A stretch of DNA of 64,000 bases from Terricaulis silvestris (lineage in GTDB: Bacteria > Pseudomonadota > Alphaproteobacteria > Caulobacterales > Aquidulcibacteraceae): the NCBI RefSeq assembly GCF_009792355.1, contig NZ_CP047045.1, positions 3,684,501 through 3,748,500 on the forward strand, given 5' to 3'. The translations under genes were made by a program, and so were the position numbers. Each line of letters opens with the position of its first letter. Position 1 is the first letter of the stretch. Below, one piece after another: positions 1-9,370 of this stretch. The notes under the pieces were generated by a model that saw only the letters and a program-made list of their open reading frames with translations, was not told where the DNA came from and did no database searches.

Positions 1-76
1 GTGCGGGATGTTCAGGCGGATTGACGTCCGCGAGGTAGCGAACGATTTCGGGTGAAAGGCCGAGTGATGAGGACAT
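1..76 (-). CDS. Partial gene, probable class I SAM-dependent O-methyltransferase (5' end only)
   Basis: Only the first 25 codons lie in the window; the gene runs off the left edge. It starts with ATG at 76, 8 nt after the metK stop, so it is probably co-transcribed with metK. The visible N-terminus (MSSSLGLSPEIVRYLADV...) resembles the start of a family of caffeoyl-CoA O-methyltransferase-like proteins of alphaproteobacteria. A SAM-using enzyme beside SAM synthetase would make sense. The assignment rests on this short stretch and the context, so it is tentative; a tRNA methyltransferase such as TrmB is another possibility. Confidence 0.5.
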   Translation of the reverse strand, partial: MSSSLGLSPEIVRYLADVNPPEHPA

Positions 77-84
77 GCGCCGTC

Positions 85-1305
85 TTACGACAGGCGCCGC
101 AATTCCTCCACCAGATCGTCGCGTTCCCAGGTGAAGCCGCCTTCATTGTCCGGCTGGCGGCCAAAGTGGCCGTACGCGGCGGTGCGGGCGTAGATCGGAC
201 GATTGAGCTTCAGGTGCGTGCGGATCCCGCGGGGCGTGCAGCCGCCCATCAATTCCGGCAGCTTCGCTTCCAGGATCGCCGGATCGATGGTGTCGGCGCC
301 GTGGAGATCGACATAGAAGCTCGTCGGCGTCGCGACACCAATCGCGTAGCTGATCTGAATGGTGCAGCGATCGGCGAGGCCGGCGGCGACGACGTTCTTC
401 GCGAGGTAGCGGCATGCGTACGCGGCGGAGCGATCGACTTTAGTCGGATCCTTGCCGGAGAACGCGCCGCCGCCGTGCGGGCTGGCGCCGCCGTAGGTGT
501 CGACGATGATCTTGCGGCCGGTGAGGCCGCTATCGCCGTCGGGGCCGCCGATCTCGAACTTGCCGGTCGGGTTGATGTGCCACTTGGTTCGCTTGGTGAT
601 CAGGCCCGCTGGGAAAACCGACTCAGCATAGGGCCGCACCAGATCGGCGAAGCGCTTCTGCGAGTACGAGGATCCACCGAGCTTTTTCTTGTGCTGATGG
701 CTGACGACAATGGCGACAACTTCAACTGGCTTGCCGTTCTCGTAGCGCAGCGTGACCTGGCTCTTGGCGTCCGGCTCGAGTTCTACGCGTTCACCTGAAT
801 GGCGCACTTCGGCCAGGCGCTTCAGGATGTTGTGCGAATATTGCAGCGTGGCCGGCATCAGCTCCGGCGTTTCGCTGCAGGCGTAGCCGAACATGATGCC
901 TTGGTCGCCGGCGCCTTCTTCCTTCTTCGCCGTCGAGTCGACGCCTTGCGCGATGTGCGCGGACTGGCCGTGGAGATAGTTGGCGTAACGCGCCTTCTCC
1001 CAATGAAAACCCTTCTGCTCGTAACCGATGTCCTTCACCGCCGCGCGCACCTTCGGCTGCAGCGATGCGATGATCTCTTTGGTGAACGCCTTGCTCTCGG
1101 CTTTCGATTGACCCGGCTTGGAAGCGCGGACTTCGCCGGCGAGGATGATGCGATTGGTCGTCACCATCGTCTCGCAGGCGACGCGCGCTTCCGGGTCGGC
1201 TTCGATGAAGGCGTCGACGACGGTATCGGAGATCCGGTCCGCGACTTTGTCCGGGTGGCCTTCGGACACACTTTCGCTGGTGAACACGTACGAGCTTCTG
1301 ACCAC
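85..1305 (-). CDS. metK: S-adenosylmethionine synthetase
   Basis: Makes S-adenosylmethionine from methionine and ATP in the cytoplasm, supplying methyl groups for the cell. At 406 aa it is a little longer than the usual 385-400. Family signatures are clear: GHPDK at residues 16-20 in the N-terminal ATP-binding region, [12 protein letters not shown] at 131-142, and the glycine-rich GGGAFSGKD loop in the C-terminal half. The start is GTG at 1305 with GGAG about 8 nt upstream; there is no in-frame ATG near it. I could not recognise a SAM riboswitch in the 79 nt between this gene and the upstream regulator gene. Confidence 0.97.
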   Translation of the reverse strand: MVRSSYVFTSESVSEGHPDKVADRISDTVVDAFIEADPEARVACETMVTTNRIILAGEVRASKPGQSKAESKAFTKEIIASLQPKVRAAVKDIGYEQKGFHWEKARYANYLHGQSAHIAQGVDSTAKKEEGAGDQGIMFGYACSETPELMPATLQYSHNILKRLAEVRHSGERVELEPDAKSQVTLRYENGKPVEVVAIVVSHQHKKKLGGSSYSQKRFADLVRPYAESVFPAGLITKRTKWHINPTGKFEIGGPDGDSGLTGRKIIVDTYGGASPHGGGAFSGKDPTKVDRSAAYACRYLAKNVVAAGLADRCTIQISYAIGVATPTSFYVDLHGADTIDPAILEAKLPELMGGCTPRGIRTHLKLNRPIYARTAAYGHFGRQPDNEGGFTWERDDLVEELRRLS

Positions 1306-1384
1306 GCGGATTCTCCGGAATTCAGGGATTCGAGCCGCGCTTCATAGGGATTGACGAGGATTCAGGCAAATCGCTTCGCGCGTT

Positions 1385-1801
1385 TCAGCTGCCGCGCTTG
1401 CCCTCGGCGCCCTCTTCCGTCAGCGCTTTAACCAGTTCCACCACCCGGCGGCGGACCTTTTGGCTCTTGATCGCAGCAAACAGCGCCATGAGCTGGGCCC
1501 CCTCCGGGGTAGCAAGCGCATCGTCGATATAGTCTTTGGTCGATTCCGCGACGCCTGGACCGCGCCCTGCGGCGATGCCCTCGTAGAAGCGCGCCACCGG
1601 GAGCTCGAGCGCCGAAGCGATGTCGTGCAGGCGGCTCGCGGCGATGCGGTTAACGCCCTTCTCGTACTTTTGGACCTGCTGGAAGGTGACGCCGAGAAGT
1701 TCAGCGAGCCGCTCCTGACTCATGCCGATCTCAAGCCGACGTGTACGCACGCGCTGACCCAGCTTTCGATCGATGGGTTTCGCCGCGCGCTCGTCGTTCA
1801 T
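1385..1801 (-). CDS. XRE-family helix-turn-helix regulator
   Basis: 138-aa cytoplasmic DNA-binding protein. An HTH_3 domain occupies roughly residues 13-70 (GQRVRTRRLEIGMSQERLAELLGV followed by TFQQVQKYEKG), where the recognition helix is well conserved. The C-terminal half is charged and probably mediates oligomerisation. The reading frame extends further upstream, but ATG at 1801 overlaps the lnt stop as ATGA, which argues for translational coupling and this start. Proteins with the VTFQQVQKYEKG motif are common regulators in Caulobacterales and Rhizobiales. The target is unknown; its place between lnt and metK suggests envelope or methionine-linked control, which is a guess. Confidence 0.85.
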   Translation of the reverse strand: MNDERAAKPIDRKLGQRVRTRRLEIGMSQERLAELLGVTFQQVQKYEKGVNRIAASRLHDIASALELPVARFYEGIAAGRGPGVAESTKDYIDDALATPEGAQLMALFAAIKSQKVRRRVVELVKALTEEGAEGKRGS

Positions 1802-3456
1802 TCTCGTCGCCCTGTCCCCCGCATTTGCACGGGAGCAAATCGCAGCGCTGCAATGAGTGAAACTAGCAACAGCAGCAACCAATTACCCCACAATGCGAAA
1901 GCCGTCTCATCAAGTGCAAGCGGCAATTGCGCTTCCGTCGCGGCGCCTACGCGACGGGTGGACCGAATGTCGCGACCGTACGCGTCGATTATACCGGAGA
2001 TGCCGCCAGCAGCGGCGCGCGCCATCGGCAAACCTTCTTCAATCGCGCGATAACGCGCCATCGCGAAATGCTGATACGGGCCGCTGCCGTTGCCGAACCA
2101 AGCGTCATTTGTAACGCTGATTATCCAACCCGGACGTTCATCGCCGCGCGGCGTGAGGCCAGGAAAGATTGCTTCATAGCAGATCAAAACGATAGCTGGC
2201 GGCGCTTCTGGAATGATGAGGCGCGTCGGGCGATCACCAGGGGTGAAACCCGCGCCAATGCGCTGCAACGGCGCGATATTGAACTGGCTAATCGTCGACC
2301 AGAACGGAATGTATTCGCCGAACGGTACGAGATGGTACTTATCGTAGGTCTGGCTCAAGCGCGGAACGCCGCTGACTCCATCGATCACCGCAGCGGAATT
2401 GTAGAGACGCAAACCGGCAACGCCGCCCTCCCCGCGCATGAATGCGTCGCATCCTGGTTGCGGTTCGCAGCGCGTGATGCCGGTGACAAGCGCGCGGTCA
2501 CCGAGGGCGGCGCCAATCGCGTTCAGGAATTCCGGATTGTCGAGCGTGAAGAAGTTGAGCGTCGGGATTGCGCCTTCGGGCCAGATCACAATCGCTGCAC
2601 GGCTTTCATCTTGCGTGCCGGTGACTTCGAGATAGCGCTGCAACACGCGCCATTCCTGGTCAGGGCGATAGCGCCACTTTTCAGCTTGGCTCAAACCGGA
2701 ATCGGCGACGCGCACGAACGGCAATTCGGATCCCGGCAGATTGATCGGCGCGCGCCCCGTACGCTGCGCGCCCCAACCGAAAATGAGACCAAGCACGAGC
2801 GCCACGCCAATCATCGGTGCGAAGCGGCGGCCAGCACTTGCTTGTCCGTCGGCCACAGTCGCGACAGCGCCGGCGACGAGCAGCGTAAGCAGCGATAGGC
2901 CGTAGATGCCAACGAGAGATGCGAGCTGCGACACTGGTTCGCCTGGCGTCCAAACGTAGCCCGGCAAAAGCCAAGGAAAGCCGGTGAGAATATTGCCGCG
3001 CAGCCATTCCACAACGAAAAGGCTAACCGCGAAGACGGCAGCGCGGCGCAGATCACTGGTCCAAAACGCGATCGCCAGCAAGCAACCCGCACCCCAAAAC
3101 AACGCGAGGGAGCCGGCTAGCGCGATGACCGCGGCAACGCCCGCACCAATGCCCCATGTGTCGGCGTCGACGAGAAACGCGGAGGCGATCCAGTAGAGTC
3201 CCGTCGCGAAGTGGCCGAGCGCGAACCACCACCCTTGCGTGAATGCGGAGCCAAAGCGCGACTTGCTTGTGGACGCCGCGTCCAAGAGCCAAACCAACAC
3301 CACCAACGCCGCGATATAGATCGGCGTCAGCTGGAATGGCGCGTGGCCAAGCGTGGCGGCGGCGCCCGCAACCAGCGCGATGCCGCGGCGCTGCCATGGC
3401 GTGCGCACGGCAAACCAATTCTGGATGCGCGAGTGCTGCGCGGATGTGGTGGTCAA
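1798..3456 (-). CDS. lnt: Apolipoprotein N-acyltransferase
   Basis: Inner-membrane enzyme that adds the third acyl chain to the N-terminal cysteine of lipoproteins, the last step of lipoprotein maturation. 552 aa. The N-terminal ~230 residues are hydrophobic with several membrane spans, followed by a periplasmic nitrilase-like domain and a final span. The Glu-Lys-Cys triad is visible: E294 in IWPEG, K373 in YDKYH and C426 in ICYEAIF. It lies 65 nt downstream of corC, as in many alphaproteobacteria, and overlaps the XRE gene start by 4 nt. The window encodes several lipoproteins that would be substrates. Confidence 0.96.
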   Translation of the reverse strand: MTTTSAQHSRIQNWFAVRTPWQRRGIALVAGAAATLGHAPFQLTPIYIAALVVLVWLLDAASTSKSRFGSAFTQGWWFALGHFATGLYWIASAFLVDADTWGIGAGVAAVIALAGSLALFWGAGCLLAIAFWTSDLRRAAVFAVSLFVVEWLRGNILTGFPWLLPGYVWTPGEPVSQLASLVGIYGLSLLTLLVAGAVATVADGQASAGRRFAPMIGVALVLGLIFGWGAQRTGRAPINLPGSELPFVRVADSGLSQAEKWRYRPDQEWRVLQRYLEVTGTQDESRAAIVIWPEGAIPTLNFFTLDNPEFLNAIGAALGDRALVTGITRCEPQPGCDAFMRGEGGVAGLRLYNSAAVIDGVSGVPRLSQTYDKYHLVPFGEYIPFWSTISQFNIAPLQRIGAGFTPGDRPTRLIIPEAPPAIVLICYEAIFPGLTPRGDERPGWIISVTNDAWFGNGSGPYQHFAMARYRAIEEGLPMARAAAGGISGIIDAYGRDIRSTRRVGAATEAQLPLALDETAFALWGNWLLLLLVSLIAALRFAPVQMRGTGRRE

Positions 3457-3521
3457 AACTCAGACCTCGCTCGGTTGGGAGCGGCGTTTGGAGCGCGACC
3501 GGGCGCTGGCGTCAACCGCGA

Positions 3522-4472
3522 TCAGGCGCTGCGTTCACGCGCCGCAGGCGTCGCCGTGTCGGCGGCGGGCCGACCAGGCGCAGATTCGGTTGTCTTCTTG
3601 ATACGGATGCGCTTCACGCGCCGCGGATCGGCGTCGACGATCTCGACATCGAAGCCTGCTGGGTGGTGCAAAATTTCGCCTCGCTGCGGCAGGCGTCCGG
3701 CCAATGCGACCGCGAGGCCTGCGGCGGTGTCGAACTCGTCTTCGTGATCGGGAAGCGCAAGGCTGACGCTCAGCTTGGCTTCAAGCTCATCAATCGGCGC
3801 GCGGCCATCGGCTTCGAAGGCGCCGCCGGGGCGATCGAGCACCAGCGCCGACTCAACGTCATGTTCGTCATCGATGGCGCCGACGATTTGCTCGACCAGA
3901 TCTTCCATCGAGACGAGGCCATCGGTGCCGCCGTATTCATCGACAACAAGCGCCAAGTGAATGCGGCTCGACTGCATTTTCAAGAACAATGTCGCAAGCG
4001 TCATCGATTGCGGTACGAACAGGATGTCGCGGCGGATGCGCGCGAGCGAGCGATCGCTAAAGCGGCCGCGCGACTCGCCCTCTTCCGTCGGCGCCATCAT
4101 CGTCAGCACGTCACGGACGTGGATGAAGCCTTGCGGATCGTCGAGTGTTTCGCCGTAGATCGGCAGACGCGAATGCTGGCTCTCGGAAAACACACGCGCG
4201 GCTTCGCCCAATGTGGATCCAGCTTCGACGGCGACAATCTCCGCGCGCGCGCGCATCACGTCGGCAACCTTCAGGCGATCGAAGCGCGCGGCGCGCAGGA
4301 TCATGTCCTTGTGCGCGCCCTGGATGATCTCGCCGTTCTCTTCGCGCTCGCGCAGCGCTTCTTCGACGGCAGCGGCGGACCCCAATTTCCCGCGCTGGAA
4401 CATGCGCGTTAGTTTCTGAACAAGGCCCGCGCGTCTTCGCGAGGGTTCGCCGTCTTCTGTCGTCTCAACCAT
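3522..4472 (-). CDS. corC: CBS-pair / CorC_HlyC protein (hemolysin-related, CorC)
   Basis: 316-aa soluble protein with a tandem CBS pair (about residues 60-190) and a C-terminal CorC_HlyC domain (about 220-300). In the family it is linked to magnesium/cobalt efflux or membrane metal homeostasis; the exact role is uncertain. It lacks the membrane DUF21 domain found in longer paralogues, matching the short CorC/YbeX class. The order ybeY-corC-lnt is a classic cluster (ybeY-ybeX-lnt in enterics), which supports orthology to YbeX. The start ATG is at 4472, 30 nt after the ybeY stop. Confidence 0.9.
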   Translation of the reverse strand: MVETTEDGEPSRRRAGLVQKLTRMFQRGKLGSAAAVEEALREREENGEIIQGAHKDMILRAARFDRLKVADVMRARAEIVAVEAGSTLGEAARVFSESQHSRLPIYGETLDDPQGFIHVRDVLTMMAPTEEGESRGRFSDRSLARIRRDILFVPQSMTLATLFLKMQSSRIHLALVVDEYGGTDGLVSMEDLVEQIVGAIDDEHDVESALVLDRPGGAFEADGRAPIDELEAKLSVSLALPDHEDEFDTAAGLAVALAGRLPQRGEILHHPAGFDVEIVDADPRRVKRIRIKKTTESAPGRPAADTATPAARERSA

Positions 4473-4502
4473 AATGTGGTCGTCGCACTCCCAATGGCGG
4501 CG

Positions 4503-4970
4503 TCACGCGTAGGGATCTTCTATCCCAATCGAGACGAGGATAGCGCGTTCGCGCGCCTCCATGGCCTCGGCGTCAGCCGGCTTCATGTGATCATAGCCTA
4601 TCAGGTGCAAAAAACCGTGCACGACCAGATGCGCGGCGTGGTTTTCGAACCGTTTGCCCTGAAAATTGGCTTCCTCGACAATGGTTTCGGCCGCGAGCGC
4701 GATGTCGCCCAGGAACCCTGGCTCGTTCTCCCCACCGGCCGCCGGCGGGAACGAGAGCACGTTGGTGGGACCGTTCTTGCCGCGGAATTGTTGGTTAAGG
4801 GCGGCGATTGAGGCGTCGTCGCCCAGCATCAACGACACCGAACCGGCCTTGCCTTCGGCGGCGGCGGCTGCCGCGAGCGCGCTGGCAAGCAGGGTCTCGT
4901 GGCCCTTCCACAGCGCCGAGCTGCCGAGAATATCGACGGTCAAAGCTTGCTCAGGCACGTCCGTTCTCAT
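4503..4970 (-). CDS. ybeY: Endoribonuclease YbeY (16S rRNA maturation)
   Basis: 155-aa zinc-dependent RNase involved in 16S rRNA 3'-end maturation and ribosome quality control. The family motif HGxxHLxGYDH is present as HGFLHLIGYDH, giving ligands H118, H122 and H128 near the C-terminus. A GTG three bases upstream (4973) could also start it; I prefer the ATG. The start lies inside the 3' end of phoH with a 20-nt overlap, so the two are translationally linked. The phoH-ybeY pairing is strongly conserved in bacteria and supports the call. Confidence 0.95.
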   Translation of the reverse strand: MRTDVPEQALTVDILGSSALWKGHETLLASALAAAAAAEGKAGSVSLMLGDDASIAALNQQFRGKNGPTNVLSFPPAAGGENEPGFLGDIALAAETIVEEANFQGKRFENHAAHLVVHGFLHLIGYDHMKPADAEAMEARERAILVSIGIEDPYA

Positions 4971-5949
4971 CACGGTGATAAGCTTCGACGACGCGTGCGA
5001 CGAGCCTGTGACGAACGACGTCTTGCGCCGCGAAGCGGATGACTTCGACGCCGGGCAAATCTTCCAGGATCGAGATCGCGTGCGCGAGGCCGGATTGATC
5101 GGGGCGCACCAGGTCGATCTGCGATGGATCGCCGGTGACCACCATGCGCGAGCCTTCGCCCAGGCGCGTCAGCACCATCTTCATTTGCAGGATCGTCGCG
5201 TTCTGCGCTTCGTCGGCGATCACAAAAGCGTTCGAAAGCGTACGCCCGCGCATGAAGGCGACGGGCGCCACTTCGATTTGGCGGCGCTCGCGGCGCGTCT
5301 TCAAATCGTTCTCGCTCATCTGGCTGCGGAACGCGTCCCAGATCGGCTGCAGATAGGGGTCCACTTTCTCGGCAAGATCACCCGGCAGAAAACCGAGCCG
5401 CTCCCCTGCCTCGACGGCGGGGCGTGTCACGACGATGCGATCAACTCGTTCTTGCTTCAGCGCTTCCACAGCCGCCGCGACCGCGAGAAACGTTTTGCCC
5501 GTACCGGCCGGGCCGACGCCGAAGATCAAATCAACCTTCTCGTCGCGCAATGCGTCGACGTAATGCACTTGGCGCGGCGTCCGTAGTGTGAGCCCGCCGA
5601 GTTGCGGCAGCTTCAGGGGGCCAGGCGCTTCGGCGCCACCCTCGGAGAACGAGATGGCGGCCAGCACGTCGCCCTCGCGTACGCTGCCTTTGCGGCGCGC
5701 GATATCGGCCAGTGCATCGACGATGCGTTGCACGCGTTCCAATTCGGCGGTCGAGCTGGCGCGGACGGTGAGACGATCGCCTTGTGCGTCGAGCGTAACA
5801 CTATAGGCGGGTGCGCCACGGGGCGCGTCCGGATCGCGGAACGCTTCCTGGATGTGCGCGAGGTGGCGATGCAGCGGGCCGAACACGGCTTGCGCGACGC
5901 CAGCTTCGCTGAGCGTGATCACGCGCTCCTGAGCTTTGCCGTTGCTCAC
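4951..5949 (-). CDS. phoH: PhoH-family ATPase (PhoL type)
   Basis: 332-aa cytoplasmic P-loop NTPase of the PhoH/PhoL family, probably an RNA-linked ATPase working with YbeY. An N-terminal KH-like region is followed by the ATPase domain with Walker [11 protein letters not shown] at residues 144-153. Further on, residues VIADEAQN (Walker B region) and [12 protein letters not shown] match the family. The open frame extends to 6180, but GTG at 5949 overlaps the miaB stop as GTGA, gives the usual protein length, and removes an arginine-rich stretch that looks like read-through. Confidence 0.94.
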   Translation of the reverse strand: MSNGKAQERVITLSEAGVAQAVFGPLHRHLAHIQEAFRDPDAPRGAPAYSVTLDAQGDRLTVRASSTAELERVQRIVDALADIARRKGSVREGDVLAAISFSEGGAEAPGPLKLPQLGGLTLRTPRQVHYVDALRDEKVDLIFGVGPAGTGKTFLAVAAAVEALKQERVDRIVVTRPAVEAGERLGFLPGDLAEKVDPYLQPIWDAFRSQMSENDLKTRRERRQIEVAPVAFMRGRTLSNAFVIADEAQNATILQMKMVLTRLGEGSRMVVTGDPSQIDLVRPDQSGLAHAISILEDLPGVEVIRFAAQDVVRHRLVARVVEAYHRDENGRA

Positions 5950-7292
5950 GCAACCTCCGGCGTCCGCGCCAGGCGCGCGCCTGAGAGCGAGTTCTGCGTG
6001 GCAGCCTCGATGCGAACGGAGACGATGTCGCCGTTCTGTGCTGCGGTGTCGTTGAAATGCACGGATTGGAGATATGGGGAGCGCCCGTGCTTCTGGCCAG
6101 CGCGGCGCCCGTCGCCGGTGACGAGGATGGGCAGAACCCGGCCGACTTGCGCCACGTTGAACGCAGTCTGTTGTTCCCAAAGCAGCGCTTGGAGGCGGAG
6201 CAGCCGTTCCGTTTTCACTTCGTCCGGGATCTGCGCCAGCATCGCGGCGGCGGGCGTCCCGGGGCGCGGCGAGTATTTGAACGAAAACGCCGAGGCAAAG
6301 CCGATGTTGCGGACCAGCTGCATCGTGTCTTCGAAATCCTGTTCGCGCTCGCCGGGAAAGCCGACGATGAAATCGCTCGATAGCGCGACGTCCGGGCGGA
6401 CTTTGCGCACGCGCTCGATGATGTCGCGATAGAACGCGCCATCGTGCTTTCGGTTCATGGCTTTTAGGACGCGGTCTGAACCGGACTGCACCGGGAGATG
6501 GAGGAACGGCATCAGCTTCGGCTCTTGGCCGTGCAACGCGATGAGATCGTCGGTCATCTCGACCGGATGCGACGTCATGTAACGGAGGCGTTCGATGCCT
6601 TCGATTTGCGCCAAGGCGAGCAGCAAATCCGCGAACGATGCGCCACCGTGATAGGCATTGACGTTCTGTCCGAGCAGCGTGATCTCGCGAACGCCTTTAT
6701 CCGCCAGCGCGCGGGCTTCGGCAATCACATCGGCAAGCGGGCGCGAATATTCGGCGCCGCGTGTGTAAGGCACGACGCAGAAGGTGCAAAACTTGTCGCA
6801 ACCTTCCTGGATCGAGAGAAACGCGGTGACGCCATCGGGCGCGCGCGCAGGCAACGCGTCGAACTTTTCTTGCGCGGTGAAATCGGCGGCCAAACGCTCG
6901 CCGGTCTTGCGCGCGGCGCGGGCGATCAGCTCCGGCAGTTTGTGATAGGCTTGCGGGCCAACGACCAGATCAACCTCGGGGGCGCGGCGGATGATCTCTT
7001 CGCCCTCGGCCTGCGCAACGCAGCCGGCGATGGCGATGGTCATGCCCTTTCCTTCGGCGATGCGACGCTCTTTGTGCGCGCGCAAACGGCCGATTTCGGA
7101 ATAGACTTTCTCCGTCGCCTTCTCGCGGATGTGGCAAGTGTTGAGCACAACGAGGTCGGCGTCATCAGGCTTATCGACTGGCGCGTAGCCCAGCGGCGCC
7201 AACACATCGCGCATGCGCTCGCTGTCATAGACGTTCATCTGGCAGCCATAGGTCTCGATGAAGAGACCCTTCGGCGTGCGGGCGTCTGCCAT
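5946..7292 (-). CDS. miaB: tRNA-i6A37 methylthiotransferase
   Basis: Radical SAM enzyme that adds the methylthio group to N6-isopentenyladenosine at tRNA position 37. 448 aa, normal length. The N-terminal UPF0004 domain carries the auxiliary cluster cysteines C17, C53 and C91. The radical SAM motif is CDKFCTFC with C165, C169 and C172. A C-terminal TRAM domain follows (about residues 375-440). It lies 2 nt after the fur-like gene and overlaps phoH, so it belongs to the same operon. Confidence 0.97.
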   Translation of the reverse strand: MADARTPKGLFIETYGCQMNVYDSERMRDVLAPLGYAPVDKPDDADLVVLNTCHIREKATEKVYSEIGRLRAHKERRIAEGKGMTIAIAGCVAQAEGEEIIRRAPEVDLVVGPQAYHKLPELIARAARKTGERLAADFTAQEKFDALPARAPDGVTAFLSIQEGCDKFCTFCVVPYTRGAEYSRPLADVIAEARALADKGVREITLLGQNVNAYHGGASFADLLLALAQIEGIERLRYMTSHPVEMTDDLIALHGQEPKLMPFLHLPVQSGSDRVLKAMNRKHDGAFYRDIIERVRKVRPDVALSSDFIVGFPGEREQDFEDTMQLVRNIGFASAFSFKYSPRPGTPAAAMLAQIPDEVKTERLLRLQALLWEQQTAFNVAQVGRVLPILVTGDGRRAGQKHGRSPYLQSVHFNDTAAQNGDIVSVRIEAATQNSLSGARLARTPEVA

Positions 7293-7294
7293 AA

Positions 7295-7723
7295 TTACTT
7301 TTTGCCCGCCTTGGCTTTGTCGTCGAGCGGCACGCCGTAGAGTTCGAGCCGGTGATCGACGAGCTTGTAGCCGAGCCGTCGCGCGATCTCCTGCTGCAGC
7401 CGCTCGATCTCGGGCTCAACAAACTCCACCACCCGGCCCGTTTTCATGTCGATGAGGTGATCGTGGTGCGTCTCGGGCACTTCCTCGTAGCGCGAGCGGC
7501 CGTCGCGGAAATCGTGGCGCTCCAGGATGCCGGCCTCTTCGAACAAACGAACCGTCCGGTAGACCGTGGCGATCGAGATGCCGGAATCGACCGCTGCCGC
7601 GCGGCGGTGCAGTTCTTCGACGTCGGGGTGATCATGGCTGCCCGAGACGATGCGCGCGATGACGCGGCGCTGCTCGGTCATGCGCATACCCTTCTCGACG
7701 CAGAGTTTTTCGATGCGATCCAT
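7295..7723 (-). CDS. fur: Fur-family metal/heme-responsive regulator
   Basis: 142-aa regulator. A winged-helix DNA-binding domain (residues 1-80, with [19 protein letters not shown]) is followed by a dimerisation domain with the metal-binding HHDH at 86-89. The frame extends upstream, but ATG at 7723 starts the typical [20 protein letters not shown]-terminus. The only cysteine is C8, so the C-terminal CxxC structural zinc sites of enterobacterial Fur are absent. That is common in alphaproteobacterial Fur/Mur and Irr proteins, and I cannot tell Fur from Irr or Mur with certainty. It sits between rimI and miaB. Confidence 0.9.
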   Translation of the reverse strand: MDRIEKLCVEKGMRMTEQRRVIARIVSGSHDHPDVEELHRRAAAVDSGISIATVYRTVRLFEEAGILERHDFRDGRSRYEEVPETHHDHLIDMKTGRVVEFVEPEIERLQQEIARRLGYKLVDHRLELYGVPLDDKAKAGKK

Positions 7724-7772
7724 GGGCGAGCAATACAACTTGGCGGCCCGTGATGTCCACCGCAGACGCGCG

Positions 7773-8222
7773 TCAGACGACGGGGCGCGGCAGGGTCCGG
7801 TGCATGACAATTGCGTCAACCGAACCGCCTTCGCCCGCATAATAGGCGTGACGCCGGCCCGCCTCTTCGTAGCCTAGCTTGGCGTAGAGCGCGCGCGCGG
7901 CGGCGTTATCTTCGGCGACTTCGAGGTGCATGGAGGCAGCGCCGCGCACCAGGGCGGCGACGCCGGCCGACGTGACGAGCGACGCGCCGACGCCCTTGCG
8001 CCGGGCTTCCGGAACGACGGCCACGGTGAGCAACTCGGCGTCTCCGGCAGCGGCCCAGGCCATGACGAAACCCTGCGCGTCCGCGCCGCGCGAGATCAGC
8101 GCGAACACGGCGGTGTTTTCCATCAGTTTGGCAATCTCGCTGGCGGACCAGCCCTTGTCGAACGCGCGCGCATGCAGGTCGCCAAGCAGTTCGGCCTGCT
8201 CGGCCCGAGCCGCTTCGATCAC
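7773..8222 (-). CDS. rimI: GNAT N-acetyltransferase, RimI-like
   Basis: 149-aa GNAT acetyltransferase, probably acetylating the N-terminus of ribosomal protein S18 or other proteins. The acetyl-CoA binding motif A is visible as LTVAVVPEARRKGVGASLV, and the C-terminal NAAARALYAKLGYEEAGRR is typical of RimI. The frame stays open to 8321, but GTG at 8222 overlaps the upstream stop as GTGA, which decides the start. The usual partner tsaB is not present here. Confidence 0.88.
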   Translation of the reverse strand: MIEAARAEQAELLGDLHARAFDKGWSASEIAKLMENTAVFALISRGADAQGFVMAWAAAGDAELLTVAVVPEARRKGVGASLVTSAGVAALVRGAASMHLEVAEDNAAARALYAKLGYEEAGRRHAYYAGEGGSVDAIVMHRTLPRPVV

Positions 8223-8797
8223 ACCACCTGCTCCACCCGATTCACTTCGGGCACGTAGTGGCGGAGCATGTTCTCGATGCCTTGCTTCAGCGTGATCGTG
8301 GACGACGGGCAGCCAGCACACGAGCCGCGCATGTTGAGGCGAACGACGCCCTGCTCATGATCCCAGGAGTGAAAGGTGATGTCGCCACCATCGCGCGCCA
8401 CGGCGGGGCGGACGCGGGCGTCGATAATTTCCTTCAGCTCTTTGACGATATCGGCGGCCTCGCCTTCGTAGACGATGTCGGCTTCGTCAGTTTCATCCAC
8501 CGGCGCCGATGCGTCGCCAAGCACGGGTCGCCCGGACGTGAAGTGGTCCATGATCGCGGCGAGCACGTGCGGCTTCAGGTGCGGCCACTCGATGCTTTCG
8601 CTCTTGGTGATGGTGAGGAAGTCGCTGCCAAGATAGACGCGCTCGACGCCATCGATGGCAAACAGTTCCATCGCCAAAGGCGATGACTCCGCCGCCTCCG
8701 CGCCGGCATATTCGCGGCTGCCCTGGCCCAGCACGTCGCGGCCAGGCAGGAACTTCAGCGTGCGCGGATTCGGCGTCGATTCCGTTTGAATGAACAT
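8219..8797 (-). CDS. NifU-family Fe-S cluster carrier (Nfu type)
   Basis: 192-aa Fe-S scaffold/carrier. The N-terminal Nfu_N domain begins with the family-typical MFIQTESTPNPRTLKFLPG. The C-terminal NifU domain has the cluster-binding CxxC as C160-A-G-C163. It delivers [4Fe-4S] clusters to client proteins; miaB, nth and hemW in this window are Fe-S enzymes and possible clients, which is inference. It overlaps rimI by 4 nt and follows the universal stress gene by 31 nt. Confidence 0.94.
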   Translation of the reverse strand: MFIQTESTPNPRTLKFLPGRDVLGQGSREYAGAEAAESSPLAMELFAIDGVERVYLGSDFLTITKSESIEWPHLKPHVLAAIMDHFTSGRPVLGDASAPVDETDEADIVYEGEAADIVKELKEIIDARVRPAVARDGGDITFHSWDHEQGVVRLNMRGSCAGCPSSTITLKQGIENMLRHYVPEVNRVEQVV

Positions 8798-8828
8798 GAT
8801 GGTCAGGTGGCCCTTCGTGCGGAACCGG

Positions 8829-9347
8829 TCAAGCGGCAGGCGGCTCTTCCGGCGGCGCCGTGACCGCGACCGGCAGCGCCAGCCTGCGTACCTCTTCGCG
8901 GGTCAGCGCGCCGGGCACCACGATCACGGGCACCGGACGCGGTCCCAGCCCCGCGCTCTTGCCGAGCTGAGTCACCAGCGGCCCAGGCCCACCGGGACCG
9001 TGCGCGGCGGCGAGCACCACCAGCTTGATGGAGAGTTCCTGCTCAATCAGCTTGCGCAGCTCGGGTTTCAGATCGCCTTCGCGCAGCACCGGCTCGGCGG
9101 TGACGCCGCATTCGGCCCAGACCTCGGCGGCGAAGCGCTGCGTGAGTGACTCGGCTGCGTCCTGGGCCTGCCGGCGCATCTCGTCGGTGATGGAGGCCCA
9201 GGGCGCGGGATCGGACGGCTCGATCACGCGCAGGATCACCAGCCGCCACCCGGTGTTGCGGCAGATGAGACCGGCGTAGATCAGCGCGTCCGGGAACTCC
9301 TCGCTCTCGTCGGCGATGACCAAAACGGCGAAGCGCTCGTCACTCAT
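8829..9347 (-). CDS. Universal stress protein (UspA family)
   Basis: 172-aa cytoplasmic protein with a Usp alpha/beta fold. The N-terminal strand (FAVLVIADESEE) and a C-terminal nucleotide-loop-like region (VVLAAAHGPGGPG ... VPVIVVPG) are recognisable. A proline/alanine-rich tail of about 25 residues follows the fold. The ligand and role are unknown; Usp proteins act in stress survival. It lies between trpS and nfu in the same direction. Confidence 0.8.
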   Translation of the reverse strand: MSDERFAVLVIADESEEFPDALIYAGLICRNTGWRLVILRVIEPSDPAPWASITDEMRRQAQDAAESLTQRFAAEVWAECGVTAEPVLREGDLKPELRKLIEQELSIKLVVLAAAHGPGGPGPLVTQLGKSAGLGPRPVPVIVVPGALTREEVRRLALPVAVTAPPEEPPAA

Positions 9348-9370
9348 GGCTTGTGTCTAGCGGCTCGCGC

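Noticed and set aside
1306-1384. Possible SAM riboswitch before metK
   Set aside because: The 79-nt spacer is too short and lacks the conserved pseudoknot and loop sequences of known SAM riboswitch classes.
5950-6180. Upstream extension of phoH
   Set aside because: It reads antiparallel-like, arginine-rich sequence inside miaB, while GTG 5949 overlaps the miaB stop as GTGA and gives family length.
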